From: JdFR-22 sp964534325
Lineage (GTDB): Archaea; Halobacteriota; Archaeoglobi; Archaeoglobales; Archaeoglobaceae
DNA length: 64,000 nucleotides
Assembly (NCBI GenBank): GCA_964534325.1
Contig: CAZHOR010000012.1
Coordinates: 18,057 to 82,056 of the forward strand
Direction of reading: 5' to 3'
The translations under genes were made by a program, and so were the position numbers. Below are positions 43,529 through 50,566 of the stretch, piece by piece. The notes under the pieces are model-generated. The model saw nothing but the letters and a program-made list of their open reading frames with translations, did no database searches and was not told the DNA's origin. Position 1 is the first letter of the stretch; each line of letters opens with the position of its first letter.

Positions 43529-44041
43529 TCAAGTCCCCAGTTTTCTCAATGATGCCTGGATGAACGCTGGCAGGTCATTGGGGTTTCGGCTGGATACCAG
43601 ATTGCCGTCCTCTACTACTTCACTGTCGATGAATTTCGCTTCAGCATTCTTTATATCTTGGATTATGGACTTATATCCCGTCACTTTCCGTCCCGCCAGT
43701 GTCTGGGCAGTGATCAACAACTGCGGTCCGTGGCAGATGGAGAATACTGGCTTGTTCTGGTCCATGAACTCTTTGACGAACTTTACGGCGTCATCATCTA
43801 CCCTCAGCTTGTCCGGGGAGTACCCACCCGGTATAAGCAGGGCATCAAAATCGTCAGCACTAACGTCCTTCACTGCCTTATCCACTTTAACTTCAGTTCC
43901 CTTACGTTTTCCTTTAACCGTTTCACCCTTCTTCAACCCTACGTGAACTAAATCATGACCCTTCTCCTTAAAGACCTCAGCAGGCTCAGTGTATTCTACG
44001 TCCTCGAACATATCGGTTATTATTACTGCTATCTTGCTCAT
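43529..44041 (-). CDS. DJ-1/PfpI family protein
   Basis: Members are deglycases or chaperone-like hydrolases active against carbonyl stress. VIITDMFEDVEYTEP opens the fold, DALLIPGGYSPDKLR follows, and SICHGPQLL holds the nucleophilic Cys and its His in the nucleophile elbow. The C-terminus has NPNDLPAF. GGAGGTG precedes the ATG at 44041. It lies between thioferritin and msrA in the redox island, all in the same direction. Confidence 0.9.
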   Translation of the reverse strand: MSKIAVIITDMFEDVEYTEPAEVFKEKGHDLVHVGLKKGETVKGKRKGTEVKVDKAVKDVSADDFDALLIPGGYSPDKLRVDDDAVKFVKEFMDQNKPVFSICHGPQLLITAQTLAGRKVTGYKSIIQDIKNAEAKFIDSEVVEDGNLVSSRNPNDLPAFIQASLRKLGT

Positions 44042-44114
44042 CAACTACACACCTCCTCGTTTGATTGGAGTACTTATCCACTCTTCTCTTTTCCAAGTTC
44101 CATAAGTTTACTGG

Positions 44115-44666
44115 TTATTTTAGGAACTTGGATACGAATGGTGAAGTATCTCCTCTTCGCATGAAGTGTCCGGAAGGTCCTTCTCCCAGGAACTCAGAGA
44201 ACCATGACTCATGCTGCACTTCTTCATGCAGAATGGACAGTGACAGGTCGTATGTTCTGTGATCCTTTCCAGCAGTTATGTTGCAGATGTTGGTGTACTG
44301 GCGGACTGCACACCTTTCGGCATTCACCAGAGCAGTCATTATCTGGTTGACATCATTCTGGTCCTCCGGCAGATACGCTGGTGGACAGCCGGATATGTCG
44401 TGGAACTCCTTCATGTCGTTGGGCAGGCTTCCTCCCAGCTCGTATATCCTGGGGATCAGAGCCTCAAAATGGTTTTTATCTTCCTGTCGAGCAACCTCCG
44501 CTATCTCCTTAACTGTCTCACCATCCAGTCCGGTCAAATTGGCTCTAAGCAGGGTATAGTAATAATAAGTTATCAATTCCGCTGCAGCATTCTTGACCAA
44601 CAAATCCACCAATTCATCCGCATCCACACCGGCCTTTTCGACCATTTCCCGTGCAACTTTTGCCAT
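44115..44666 (-). CDS. Dps-like ferritin (DPSL, thioferritin)
   Basis: DPSL proteins form 12-mer shells that store iron using peroxide and carry a conserved cysteine pair beside the di-iron site. AAAELITYYYYTLLRANLTG, EDKNHFEALIPRIYELGG and HEEVQHESWFSEFLGEGPSG supply the ferritin ligands. The two cysteine motifs, DISGCPPAYLPE and ERCAVRQYTNIC, are the thioferritin signature. I place the start at the ATG at 44666, behind GGGGTGGT; the upstream ATG at 44681 is the ribosome site itself. Confidence 0.93.
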   Translation of the reverse strand: MAKVAREMVEKAGVDADELVDLLVKNAAAELITYYYYTLLRANLTGLDGETVKEIAEVARQEDKNHFEALIPRIYELGGSLPNDMKEFHDISGCPPAYLPEDQNDVNQIMTALVNAERCAVRQYTNICNITAGKDHRTYDLSLSILHEEVQHESWFSEFLGEGPSGHFMRRGDTSPFVSKFLK

Positions 44667-44707
44667 TTTAAACCACCCCATTTTCTATTAACTTTCTCTT
44701 TCTTAAC

Positions 44708-45181
44708 TTACTTCTTTCTTGCTTTTATTTCTCCTTCTTCGTAGTAATACATCTTTTTCTTGCTCTTACCTTTCTTCGACTTGGATATCTCTTCGAATAT
44801 CCACGTATTCAAATCATTGACCTGCTCGGCCAGGTCAGCGACCGACAGCACCCCCACTGGCTTCCCATCATCAATTATGGGCAACCTCCTGAACCGGCTT
44901 TCACCCAGAATCCTCGCGGCATCCAGAATATCCATTTCTGGAGTGCCTGAGATGGGGTCTCTGGTCATAACGTCATTTATCATGGTATTCGATGGGTCCT
45001 TTTCCGCCGCCACGCATTTACAGGTGATCTGCCTGTCGTTAAGAATCCCTAAAAAGCTACCATTGCTGGTGACAAGGACAGTCCCCACATCATTTTTCTC
45101 CATTTCCTGTGCAGCCTTCAAAACACTCTCATTCTCATCCAGAGCAACTATACTCTGGCTCATAATCTCTTTTGCTTGCAT
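44708..45181 (-). CDS. Two-CBS-domain protein
   Basis: The 157-residue protein has two CBS motifs (about residues 5-60 and 68-125): VGTVLVTSNGSFLGILNDRQI and RRLPIIDDGKPVGVLSVADLA. These usually bind adenine nucleotides. The last 30 residues are very basic (SKKGKSKKK, then a YYYEE stretch). It lies 41 bases upstream of thioferritin in the same direction, so it may be co-regulated with it. Confidence 0.88.
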   Translation of the reverse strand: MQAKEIMSQSIVALDENESVLKAAQEMEKNDVGTVLVTSNGSFLGILNDRQITCKCVAAEKDPSNTMINDVMTRDPISGTPEMDILDAARILGESRFRRLPIIDDGKPVGVLSVADLAEQVNDLNTWIFEEISKSKKGKSKKKMYYYEEGEIKARKK

Positions 45182-45198
45182 ATCTAAACACCCCTATT

Positions 45199-45340
45199 GT
45201 CCGGCTGCCGTATTCACGGTCTGGATTTGGATTCATAATTGAAGAGAATTATAACAGTGAACGGGTCGGCAGGCCACATGCCGTAGGCGACAGGCGATAG
45301 GTATTCTTAAACCTTTGACCTTTGGTGACAGCAGCCGGAC
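45199..45340. other. GC-rich non-coding stretch bounded by a perfect 10-bp inverted repeat
   Basis: GTCCGGCTGC (45199-45208) and GCAGCCGGAC (45331-45340) pair perfectly across 122 bases. Inside, CGGCAggccacaTGCCG forms a small hairpin near 45270. No reading frame is convincing. A structured RNA or a small mobile relic are both possible. Confidence 0.3.
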
Positions 45341-45367
45341 CTCAACTACAACACACTTCTCAAGATT

Positions 45368-45499
45368 TTATCTCTCACCCCTTAACTCGTAATCTCTTTT
45401 TTCCAGCTCAGCAAGCAAATTAAGGAGAAACAAATTCTGGAAAGACCGTCTATCTTCCCAATCATCCCATCCATTCAGATCAATGTCTTCAGTGCTCAT
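45368..45499 (-). CDS. Small protein, second of an overlapping pair
   Basis: A 43-residue acidic frame (MSTEDIDLNGWDDWEDRR onward, ending in ELEKRDYELRGER) overlaps the end of the small membrane protein gene by 11 bases. A GGGGGG ribosome site sits 7 bases before the ATG. The overlap and ribosome site favour a real gene. Function unknown. Confidence 0.45.
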   Translation of the reverse strand: MSTEDIDLNGWDDWEDRRSFQNLFLLNLLAELEKRDYELRGER

Positions 45500-45644
45500 G
45501 CTGTAACCCCCCTCTTTCGATTCCCATTAAAGCTTTGAACTTGTTCATGGAAGACCGATAGGCCAACTTCGTGCTGATAAACGACTTATGCAGTCTTAGA
45601 ACCAGCAGCAGTAACGCTATCCCCACTACCATCCCCATTCTCAT
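45489..45644 (-). CDS. Small single-TM membrane protein
   Basis: A 51-residue frame begins MRMGMVVGIALLLLVLRLHK, one TM segment, followed by a basic, Ser-rich cytoplasmic tail. GAGGTGG lies about 6 bases before the ATG, and a strong copy of the shared promoter module is centred about 60 bases upstream. This makes a small membrane peptide of the stress-response kind plausible. Confidence 0.55.
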   Translation of the reverse strand: MRMGMVVGIALLLLVLRLHKSFISTKLAYRSSMNKFKALMGIERGGLQHEH

Positions 45645-45678
45645 ACAACCACCTCACATCCATGAACTATCATTATGA

Positions 45679-45727
45679 TTTTCCGGGACATTAAATATTA
45701 TGAAAATTCAGGTGAAAAAAGTGAAAA
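45679..45727 (-). promoter_or_regulatory. Shared promoter module, site 2 (small membrane operon)
   Basis: Read toward the gene: TTTTCACTTTTTTCACC, then TTTTCATAATATTTAATGT, then CCCGGAAAATC. All blocks of the consensus are present. The TTAATG element lies about 51 bases before the start codon, as in the ferredoxin and superoxide reductase copies. Confidence 0.65.
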
Positions 45728-45779
45728 CCGTAATCTATAGTGTGAGCTTGGTCAAGAATTTCCGGAAGTTAAAATGAGG

Positions 45780-45829
45780 TTCACTTTCGCAATAGACGAA
45801 AAATTTAGGCTTAATACATCCCAGAAACG
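45780..45829 (+). promoter_or_regulatory. Possible shared promoter module, site 6 (weak)
   Basis: TTCACTTTCGC, then an A-rich segment, then AGGCTTAATACATCCCAGAA resembles the module on the plus strand before the broken membrane gene at 45833. The spacing to the start is only about 20 bases and several positions differ. Confidence 0.3.
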
Positions 45830-45832
45830 ACT

Positions 45833-46200
45833 ATGAGTTGGGAGAAAAAGCTTCTCGGTTTTGCTCTTTTTTCATTTGGGACAGTTTGTCTCATCACTAT
45901 CTTTAATCCTTTATTGAGTTCTGGTCTAAATTATTTAAATATGGATACTGGTCTGATAGAGGTAGCAAATAACTCTTTAGCATGATCAGGTGTCTTTGCA
46001 TTTTTTATCTCTCCTATTACCGTGTTAGGTGGTGTTTTTAATTTAAAATCTCTATTTTCTACTATGCCAGTTTTTTCTCACCTCCATGGGGCGTTATTCT
46101 TTCTATTCCCGTGTTTACCCTCTTTATGATTCTGGAAGGCTTAACTCTATTTATGCTTGTGATCATGCAAGAAAGCTCCGGAAGTCGTTATTATTGGTAA
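45833..46200 (+). pseudogene. Broken multi-TM membrane protein
   Basis: The frame starts MSWEKKLLGFALFSFGTV and gives one TM segment. It stops at TGA 45983-45985 (probably a former TGG) and continues in the same frame with SGVFAFFISPITVLGG. It then changes frame at the T6 run 46071-46076 into PWGVILSIPVFTLFMILEGL, ending RYYW at TAA 46198-46200. One T fewer would join the last two parts. The three pieces together make a protein of about 120 residues with three or four TM segments. Confidence 0.6.
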
Positions 46201-46233
46201 AAAAGAGAAATCCATTTAGTGGAGGTAAAAACC

Positions 46234-46381
46234 ATGGTTAAGAAGATGTTTCAGTTTTTAAAAAACAATTAATTCTTGGAAGCTGGGTTTCATCTTTTTC
46301 AGTAACTTTTTCATAATTTTAATATTCGCCAAAAACTCTCCATTGGTTTCAAGGGGCGTGCATTTGCCCTGGAAGAGTTGA
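46234..46381 (+). pseudogene. Small single-TM gene with A-run frameshift
   Basis: GGAGGTAAAAACC precedes an ATG, but the frame stops after MVKKMFQFLKNN. One A fewer in the A6 run near 46260 would continue it as TINSWKLGFIFFSNFFIILI and end in VHLPWKS at TGA 46379-46381, giving a peptide of about 48 residues with one TM segment. The good ribosome site argues it was a gene. Confidence 0.4.
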
Positions 46382-46399
46382 AAAAGGAGGTGTATTATT

Positions 46400-46798
46400 G
46401 TGACTCTTAAAGAAAGGATTTTGGATTTGATGCTGGAAAGGTGTGCGGAAGAAGGTCTGGAGACCAAGCCAAGGATCTATGAGATGGCCAGGGATTTGAA
46501 TGCTGATAAAGAGGATGTCATCAATGCGGTTGAAGAGCTGGAGTCCGATGGATTGATCGAATACGTTACAGATGCAACTGGTGGGGGAGAATCACATGTA
46601 TGCCCTGCAGTTGGAGGCGAGGACTTGTTCAAAAAGAAGATAATTGACATGGTAAACGAGAAAGGAAGAGTTGAGCTGGAAGAGATCGAGAGATCATTGA
46701 AGACCGATAAATACAGAGTAGGGGAGATAGCCAACCAGTTAGCCGAAGAAGGCAAAATAAAGTTTGCCTGCAGCAGCAGATACCTTAGACCGGCTTAG
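46400..46798 (+). CDS. Winged-helix protein with two domains, paralogue 2
   Basis: The first 70 residues match the small winged-helix protein at 38106 (CAEEGLETKPRIYEMARDLNA, ESDGLIEYV, ESHVCP). A second helical domain of about 55 residues follows (IDMVNEKGRVELEEIERSLKTDK, then a short wing). The GTG start at 46400 is preceded by AAGGAGGTG with 7 bases of spacing. A DNA-binding regulator is likely. It stands directly downstream of the broken small membrane genes. Confidence 0.72.
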   Translation: MTLKERILDLMLERCAEEGLETKPRIYEMARDLNADKEDVINAVEELESDGLIEYVTDATGGGESHVCPAVGGEDLFKKKIIDMVNEKGRVELEEIERSLKTDKYRVGEIANQLAEEGKIKFACSSRYLRPA

Positions 46799-46836
46799 GG
46801 CGTTTAGACCAGCTTAATCCCTATTTTTTTAATCCT

Positions 46837-48204
46837 TTAAGGTTTTTTGATAGGGCATGTTATGGAGTTCCATCCTGCGACCCCACCAAGCACCACCGTA
46901 AGATTCTCCCAACCATTCCTTTTGAGGATGCTGGCAGCCGTCATGGACCGCAAACTGCTTCCGCAGAAGATGAATATCCTTTTATCGGGGTCTTTAGGCA
47001 CATCCTTCATTCTTTGGGGTAGTTGGGTAAGGTGTATGTGGTGTGCTCCCGGAATGTAGCCTACTTCTTCTAATTCTCTCTCACTGCGGACGTCAAGTAT
47101 CCACGTAGGCTCCCCATCATCAAGCCTGCGGCATAGCTCCTGGACCAGTATCATGTCAAGGGAGTCGCTCTCTTTACCTGCCATATGCCATCCGTGCATC
47201 CCTCCGGACAAATAACCTACAATGTTGGTGTAACCGATTCTTGCCAGGTACCTTACGGCGTCCAGCACATCTTTTTTCCCTGTAACCAGCAGTATGGGCT
47301 TTCCGTAGGGCAAGAACCACCCGGCATAAGTGGGCAGACCTTCAAGCCATATGGACAGTGATCGGGGGACGTGGGCGCCTCCAAACTCCACTTCCTTCCT
47401 TATATCCAGTATGATAGCTTCTTTTGCCTTCTTCTCGAACTCATGGGGTGTTAATGGTTGGGGGAGGGGCAGTCCTTCGAGCTGTGGGTTGAGGTTCACC
47501 TCTTCCATCATCTTAAAATAAGGCGGCATCTCCAAATGTGAGGAGACACCGGAAACGAACTCTGCCCTATCCCTGCACTGGAGCGCGGGATTACTTATTT
47601 TTTCCAGGCCTATGGTGGTCCACGTCCTTTCTGCTATGGCACTTCCGCAAACAGAACCAGAGCCGTGAGCAGGGCAGACCATGATCCCGTCGCCCAAAGG
47701 CAATATTTTATGGAAAATAGTATCGTAAAGCTGATGAGCCATTTCTTCCATCTTATCCGGCCCCAGCAGGTCTACACGGCCTACATCACCGGCAAAGAGG
47801 GCGTCGCCAGTGAACAACATCCAGGGATTGCCATCGGGGTCATGCAGAAGATAGCTCATGCTCCCCGGCGTATGCCCTGGAGTGTGGATCGCCTTCAATT
47901 TAAGCTCACCGACTACCCACTCCTGCCCATCTGCAACCGGCTTGCCGTATCTATAATCCCATTGGGGGTCAGCGTGCCATACCTCTGCATCGGTCATGCA
48001 GGCAAGCTGAAGGGAACCGACCACGTAATCCTCATTCCTGTGAGTCTCCAGGATGTGAGAAATCCTGAATCCCTCTTCATAAGCTAAGTCCAGATAAGGA
48101 TCACAGTCAAGCCGGGGGTCTATTACTACAGCATCGTTACTGTCACCTATAAAGTAAGAATAATGAGCCAATCCTGCGGACTCTATTTTTTCTACCACAA
48201 CCAT
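46837..48204 (-). CDS. Persulfide-dioxygenase-like metallo-beta-lactamase protein with two rhodanese domains
   Basis: The N-terminal 235 residues are an ETHE1-type fold. HTPGHTPGSMSY, FTGDALFAGDVGR and CPAHGSGS hold the later metal ligands. The first motif is THRNEDY in place of the usual HxHxDH: the first His, the one needed for the single iron of ETHE1, is kept and the other two His are lost. Two rhodanese domains follow (about 260-355 and 365-455). The second has the active Cys in FCGSSLRS; the first lacks it (VTGKKD). The protein probably oxidises or transfers persulfide sulfur, protecting against sulfide stress. Confidence 0.85.
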   Translation of the reverse strand: MVVVEKIESAGLAHYSYFIGDSNDAVVIDPRLDCDPYLDLAYEEGFRISHILETHRNEDYVVGSLQLACMTDAEVWHADPQWDYRYGKPVADGQEWVVGELKLKAIHTPGHTPGSMSYLLHDPDGNPWMLFTGDALFAGDVGRVDLLGPDKMEEMAHQLYDTIFHKILPLGDGIMVCPAHGSGSVCGSAIAERTWTTIGLEKISNPALQCRDRAEFVSGVSSHLEMPPYFKMMEEVNLNPQLEGLPLPQPLTPHEFEKKAKEAIILDIRKEVEFGGAHVPRSLSIWLEGLPTYAGWFLPYGKPILLVTGKKDVLDAVRYLARIGYTNIVGYLSGGMHGWHMAGKESDSLDMILVQELCRRLDDGEPTWILDVRSERELEEVGYIPGAHHIHLTQLPQRMKDVPKDPDKRIFIFCGSSLRSMTAASILKRNGWENLTVVLGGVAGWNSITCPIKKP

Positions 48205-48264
48205 GTAATCCTCCTACTGATAATATAAAAATAAGCTAATACCCCCCCAAAACTCCTCTCTTTT

Positions 48265-48456
48265 TCACTCGCAAGCATTAACCCATATGGCAACCGGTGG
48301 ACACACTTCTACACAGGAACAATCCTCTTCACAATCCTCTGGTCTGGCCGCAAATGCTTTACCCTCTTCATCGAGCTCGTACACATCCTGAGGGCAAACA
48401 CTGAGGCATTCGCCACATCCATCACATAACTCCCGGTCAACTTTGATCTCTGTCAT
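48265..48456 (-). CDS. Small ferredoxin
   Basis: The 63-residue protein has a standard CDGCGECLSVCP cluster motif near residue 11. A second motif has unusual spacing, CEEDCSCVEVCPP. This suggests two [4Fe-4S] clusters, one with an altered loop. GGAGGTGAG precedes the start region. A strong copy of the shared promoter module lies upstream (48491-48539), so this ferredoxin is part of the putative regulon. Confidence 0.85.
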   Translation of the reverse strand: MTEIKVDRELCDGCGECLSVCPQDVYELDEEGKAFAARPEDCEEDCSCVEVCPPVAIWVNACE

Positions 48457-48490
48457 CGGTTTATCTCACCTCCATTTTTTACTTATTAGG

Positions 48491-48539
48491 GTTTTCTCCG
48501 GCATTAAGGATTATGAAAAAGGTAGAGAAAAAAGTGAAA
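48491..48539 (-). promoter_or_regulatory. Shared promoter module, site 3 (ferredoxin)
   Basis: Read toward the gene: TTTCACTTTTTTCTC, then TTTTTCATAATCCTTAATG, then CCGGAGAAAACCC. Its TTAATG element is about 50 bases from the ferredoxin start codon. Confidence 0.65.
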
Positions 48540-48583
48540 GTGCTGTGTAGAGGGTACAACTCAGGCCATGGATGAAGAAGTGA

Positions 48584-49003
48584 TCAATAAAGTCCCAGAA
48601 AGATCCTCAGATTCCATATGCCACCCAGTATCTGCAGGATGAGGAGTACTGCACCGGTCATCATTATTCTTCCGTGTATCTTCCTGTATCCGGTTTTCCC
48701 TTTGAGGATCATGTGAGCCAGAATAGCTCCTATAGTGAACAGGACTACAAGGACTGCTGCAAGATAGGCGTGAGGTGAGGTGAATGGCTCGTATCCCAGA
48801 GCATTTATACCTACCAGACCCAATATAAAGTTCAGGTACAGAAAACCCATGAATGTTCTGCCCACATTGATATGCAAGCTTCTATTGAATTTCAATACCC
48901 CTATTTTGGGATTCAGTCTAGATAATCCCATGGCAGCATTAACATAACAGAGGAATACCGTTATAACCGCAACTACAGGATGGAAAAAGGACAGATATGA
49001 CAT
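48584..49003 (-). CDS. Four-TM cytochrome b561-like (DUF4079-type) membrane protein
   Basis: The 139-residue protein has four TM segments (about residues 5-25, 45-68, 78-98 and 112-134) with histidines at helix ends (SFFHPV, SLHINVG, SPHAY, LAHMI, KIHGRIMM). This could coordinate heme b, as in the b561 fold. It starts two bases after the stop of the half-ferritin gene, so the two are one operon. The pairing suggests membrane electron transfer to an iron or peroxide-handling partner, which is inference. Confidence 0.68.
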   Translation of the reverse strand: MSYLSFFHPVVAVITVFLCYVNAAMGLSRLNPKIGVLKFNRSLHINVGRTFMGFLYLNFILGLVGINALGYEPFTSPHAYLAAVLVVLFTIGAILAHMILKGKTGYRKIHGRIMMTGAVLLILQILGGIWNLRIFLGLY

Positions 49004-49005
49004 TG

Positions 49006-49194
49006 CTATTTCCTCATTACCTTAATGGCTTTAAGCCTCTCGCTTATGAGGTCCACATGTCCTTTCTCCTCATCTATCATAAAGTCCAGCATCTCTGCCG
49101 TTTCCGGGTCTGCGTGTTCTTTCATCTTCTTGTACTCTTCTATTGCCGTTTTCTCCATTTCCAAAGCCTTTTTCAAAACCTGCTCCACATCCAT
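49006..49194 (-). CDS. Two-helix half-ferritin peptide, copy 2
   Basis: A 62-residue paralogue of the gene at 14887. It keeps E14, A17, Y21 and the EEKGH segment with H46, and about 60% of all residues. GGGGTGAG lies just before the ATG. Because each chain supplies one hairpin, dimerisation would create the full di-iron bundle. The downstream neighbour, two bases away, is a four-TM b561-like protein, unlike the context of copy 1. Confidence 0.8.
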   Translation of the reverse strand: MDVEQVLKKALEMEKTAIEEYKKMKEHADPETAEMLDFMIDEEKGHVDLISERLKAIKVMRK

Positions 49195-49243
49195 GGTCTC
49201 ACCCCAATTTCTTACTCTTTAATCTAATATTCCTCAATAACTA

Positions 49244-49735
49244 TCATATAAATCTCTCAAATCTCTCTTTTTTCGCTTTACACACAGGACACTCTTCCGG
49301 TGGGCTGTCCCGTGCGCATAGGTAGCCGCAGACCTTGCATCTCCATACAGGATACGATATACTTGAGACGTTCACCGGCACCTCTTTTTTTGTCTCTTTT
49401 TGCTCCCTGCGTTCCGGGATGGGTCCCGTCTTCTTTTTTCCCTGGAGCACTTCTTTTGTGACGTACAGAGCACAATAGCACTGTCCGTAATCATTCAGAT
49501 CAGGGTCCCTGTAGTAGCATGGACAGATGATGTCAAGATCTTTCTGTTTATCTCCGGATGACAGCCTGCAGGGACATCCCCAGTAACCATAACGTTTCTC
49601 GTTTACCAGAAGACCCCTGATCAGATCCCTGGTGAATTCTTCATCCGGGTTCAGGTGGTAACCACCTGCTTCCGCTTCCTCATGAAGCCTTTTATAGACC
49701 TTATCTATCTCTTCGTCGCTTGGCTGGTCTGTCAT
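49244..49735 (-). CDS. Ferredoxin-thioredoxin reductase catalytic domain fused to rubredoxin
   Basis: Residues 1-105 are the beta (catalytic) subunit of ferredoxin-thioredoxin reductase. The cysteine set GCPCR, ICPCYYRDPD and YGQCYCALYV provides the [4Fe-4S] cluster and the active disulfide. A charged linker leads to a C-terminal rubredoxin-like domain (WRCKVCGY and CPVCKAKKERF, about residues 127-160). The fused rubredoxin would pass electrons to the cluster or to a partner. It starts at the stop of the glutaredoxin gene, forming a two-gene redox module. Confidence 0.92.
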   Translation of the reverse strand: MTDQPSDEEIDKVYKRLHEEAEAGGYHLNPDEEFTRDLIRGLLVNEKRYGYWGCPCRLSSGDKQKDLDIICPCYYRDPDLNDYGQCYCALYVTKEVLQGKKKTGPIPERREQKETKKEVPVNVSSISYPVWRCKVCGYLCARDSPPEECPVCKAKKERFERFI

Positions 49736-50011
49736 TTACTTCCCAAGCTTATTCCTTATCTTATCTTCATCATAACCTACTATACACTCTTCATCATTGA
49801 GCACCAGAGTGGGTAGAGTGCATTTGGGATTGAATTTACAGATCTCGTCCATGACCTCTTCTCTTTCCTCTCCCTTCAGCTTGTCAACGTCAGTGTAGCT
49901 GTACTCTACACCCAGATCTTTTAGCAGCTTTTTGGTCTTATTGCACCAGCCACACGTGCTTAGCGCGTAAAGTTTAATATCTCCTCTATTTTCACCCAAA
50001 ACATGTTCCAT
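49736..50011 (-). CDS. Glutaredoxin-like protein
   Basis: The 91-residue protein has a redox pair C20GWC23, then the TLPTLV cis-proline segment and VGYDEDKI. The fold and length match glutaredoxin/NrdH. A further Cys lies in NPKCTLP and another in DEECIVG. It is directly followed by the reductase/rubredoxin gene, which probably reduces it with electrons from ferredoxin. Confidence 0.92.
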   Translation of the reverse strand: MEHVLGENRGDIKLYALSTCGWCNKTKKLLKDLGVEYSYTDVDKLKGEEREEVMDEICKFNPKCTLPTLVLNDEECIVGYDEDKIRNKLGK

Positions 50012-50102
50012 CTATATCCCCTTTAAGTTACCTTGTATCTCTTAATATTTAAACACTATTTATATGCTATTTAATTATAGTAAAATCAAAATTTTTATTT
50101 CT

Positions 50103-50513
50103 TCAATCCACGACCACTATCTCTCCTTCCATACTGGGATGAATTGTGCAGTAATACTTGTATGTACCCGGCTCTTCAAAAGTGTAGCTATATGATTCGC
50201 TCTGCCCAATATCCACTGAATCGAACAAGCCATCCTCAGAAGTCACGGTATGTGTTACTGACTGCTGGTTTTCCCATGTAACTCTCGTTCCCCTTTCAAT
50301 GGTTACGCTCTCCGGATTATAGGAGAAGCCTTCTATGACAACCGTTACCTTTCCGCTGAGCGGAGTCCCTGAAGGGGAATCTTCAATAGTGGGAGTACCT
50401 ACTGGCTCCTGATTGCCATAGTAGTCCCCTCCGCTCTGTTCCTGGTCCTGTTGAGCGCAACCGGCTACAAGAATGCTTAGGAGGGCGATAAGAGCTACAA
50501 ATTTAGTTCTCAT
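50103..50513 (-). CDS. Cupredoxin (plastocyanin/azurin-like) lipoprotein
   Basis: The start is placed at the ATG at 50513, just after the end of the superoxide reductase gene, with GAAGGAAAG upstream. The signal peptide ends in the lipobox LVAGC. After a Ser/Gly/Pro/Thr linker comes a plastocyanin-like domain with blue-copper ligands: His in SVTHTVTS, then YYCTIHPSMEG with Cys, His and Met. It is a lipid-anchored extracellular electron carrier or copper protein. It shares the superoxide reductase transcript. Confidence 0.88.
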   Translation of the reverse strand: MRTKFVALIALLSILVAGCAQQDQEQSGGDYYGNQEPVGTPTIEDSPSGTPLSGKVTVVIEGFSYNPESVTIERGTRVTWENQQSVTHTVTSEDGLFDSVDIGQSESYSYTFEEPGTYKYYCTIHPSMEGEIVVVD

Positions 50514-50566
50514 ACGCTTTCCTTCAAACTTGTTGAAAGAAGATGGAGCCATAACCTCTTCTTTGG

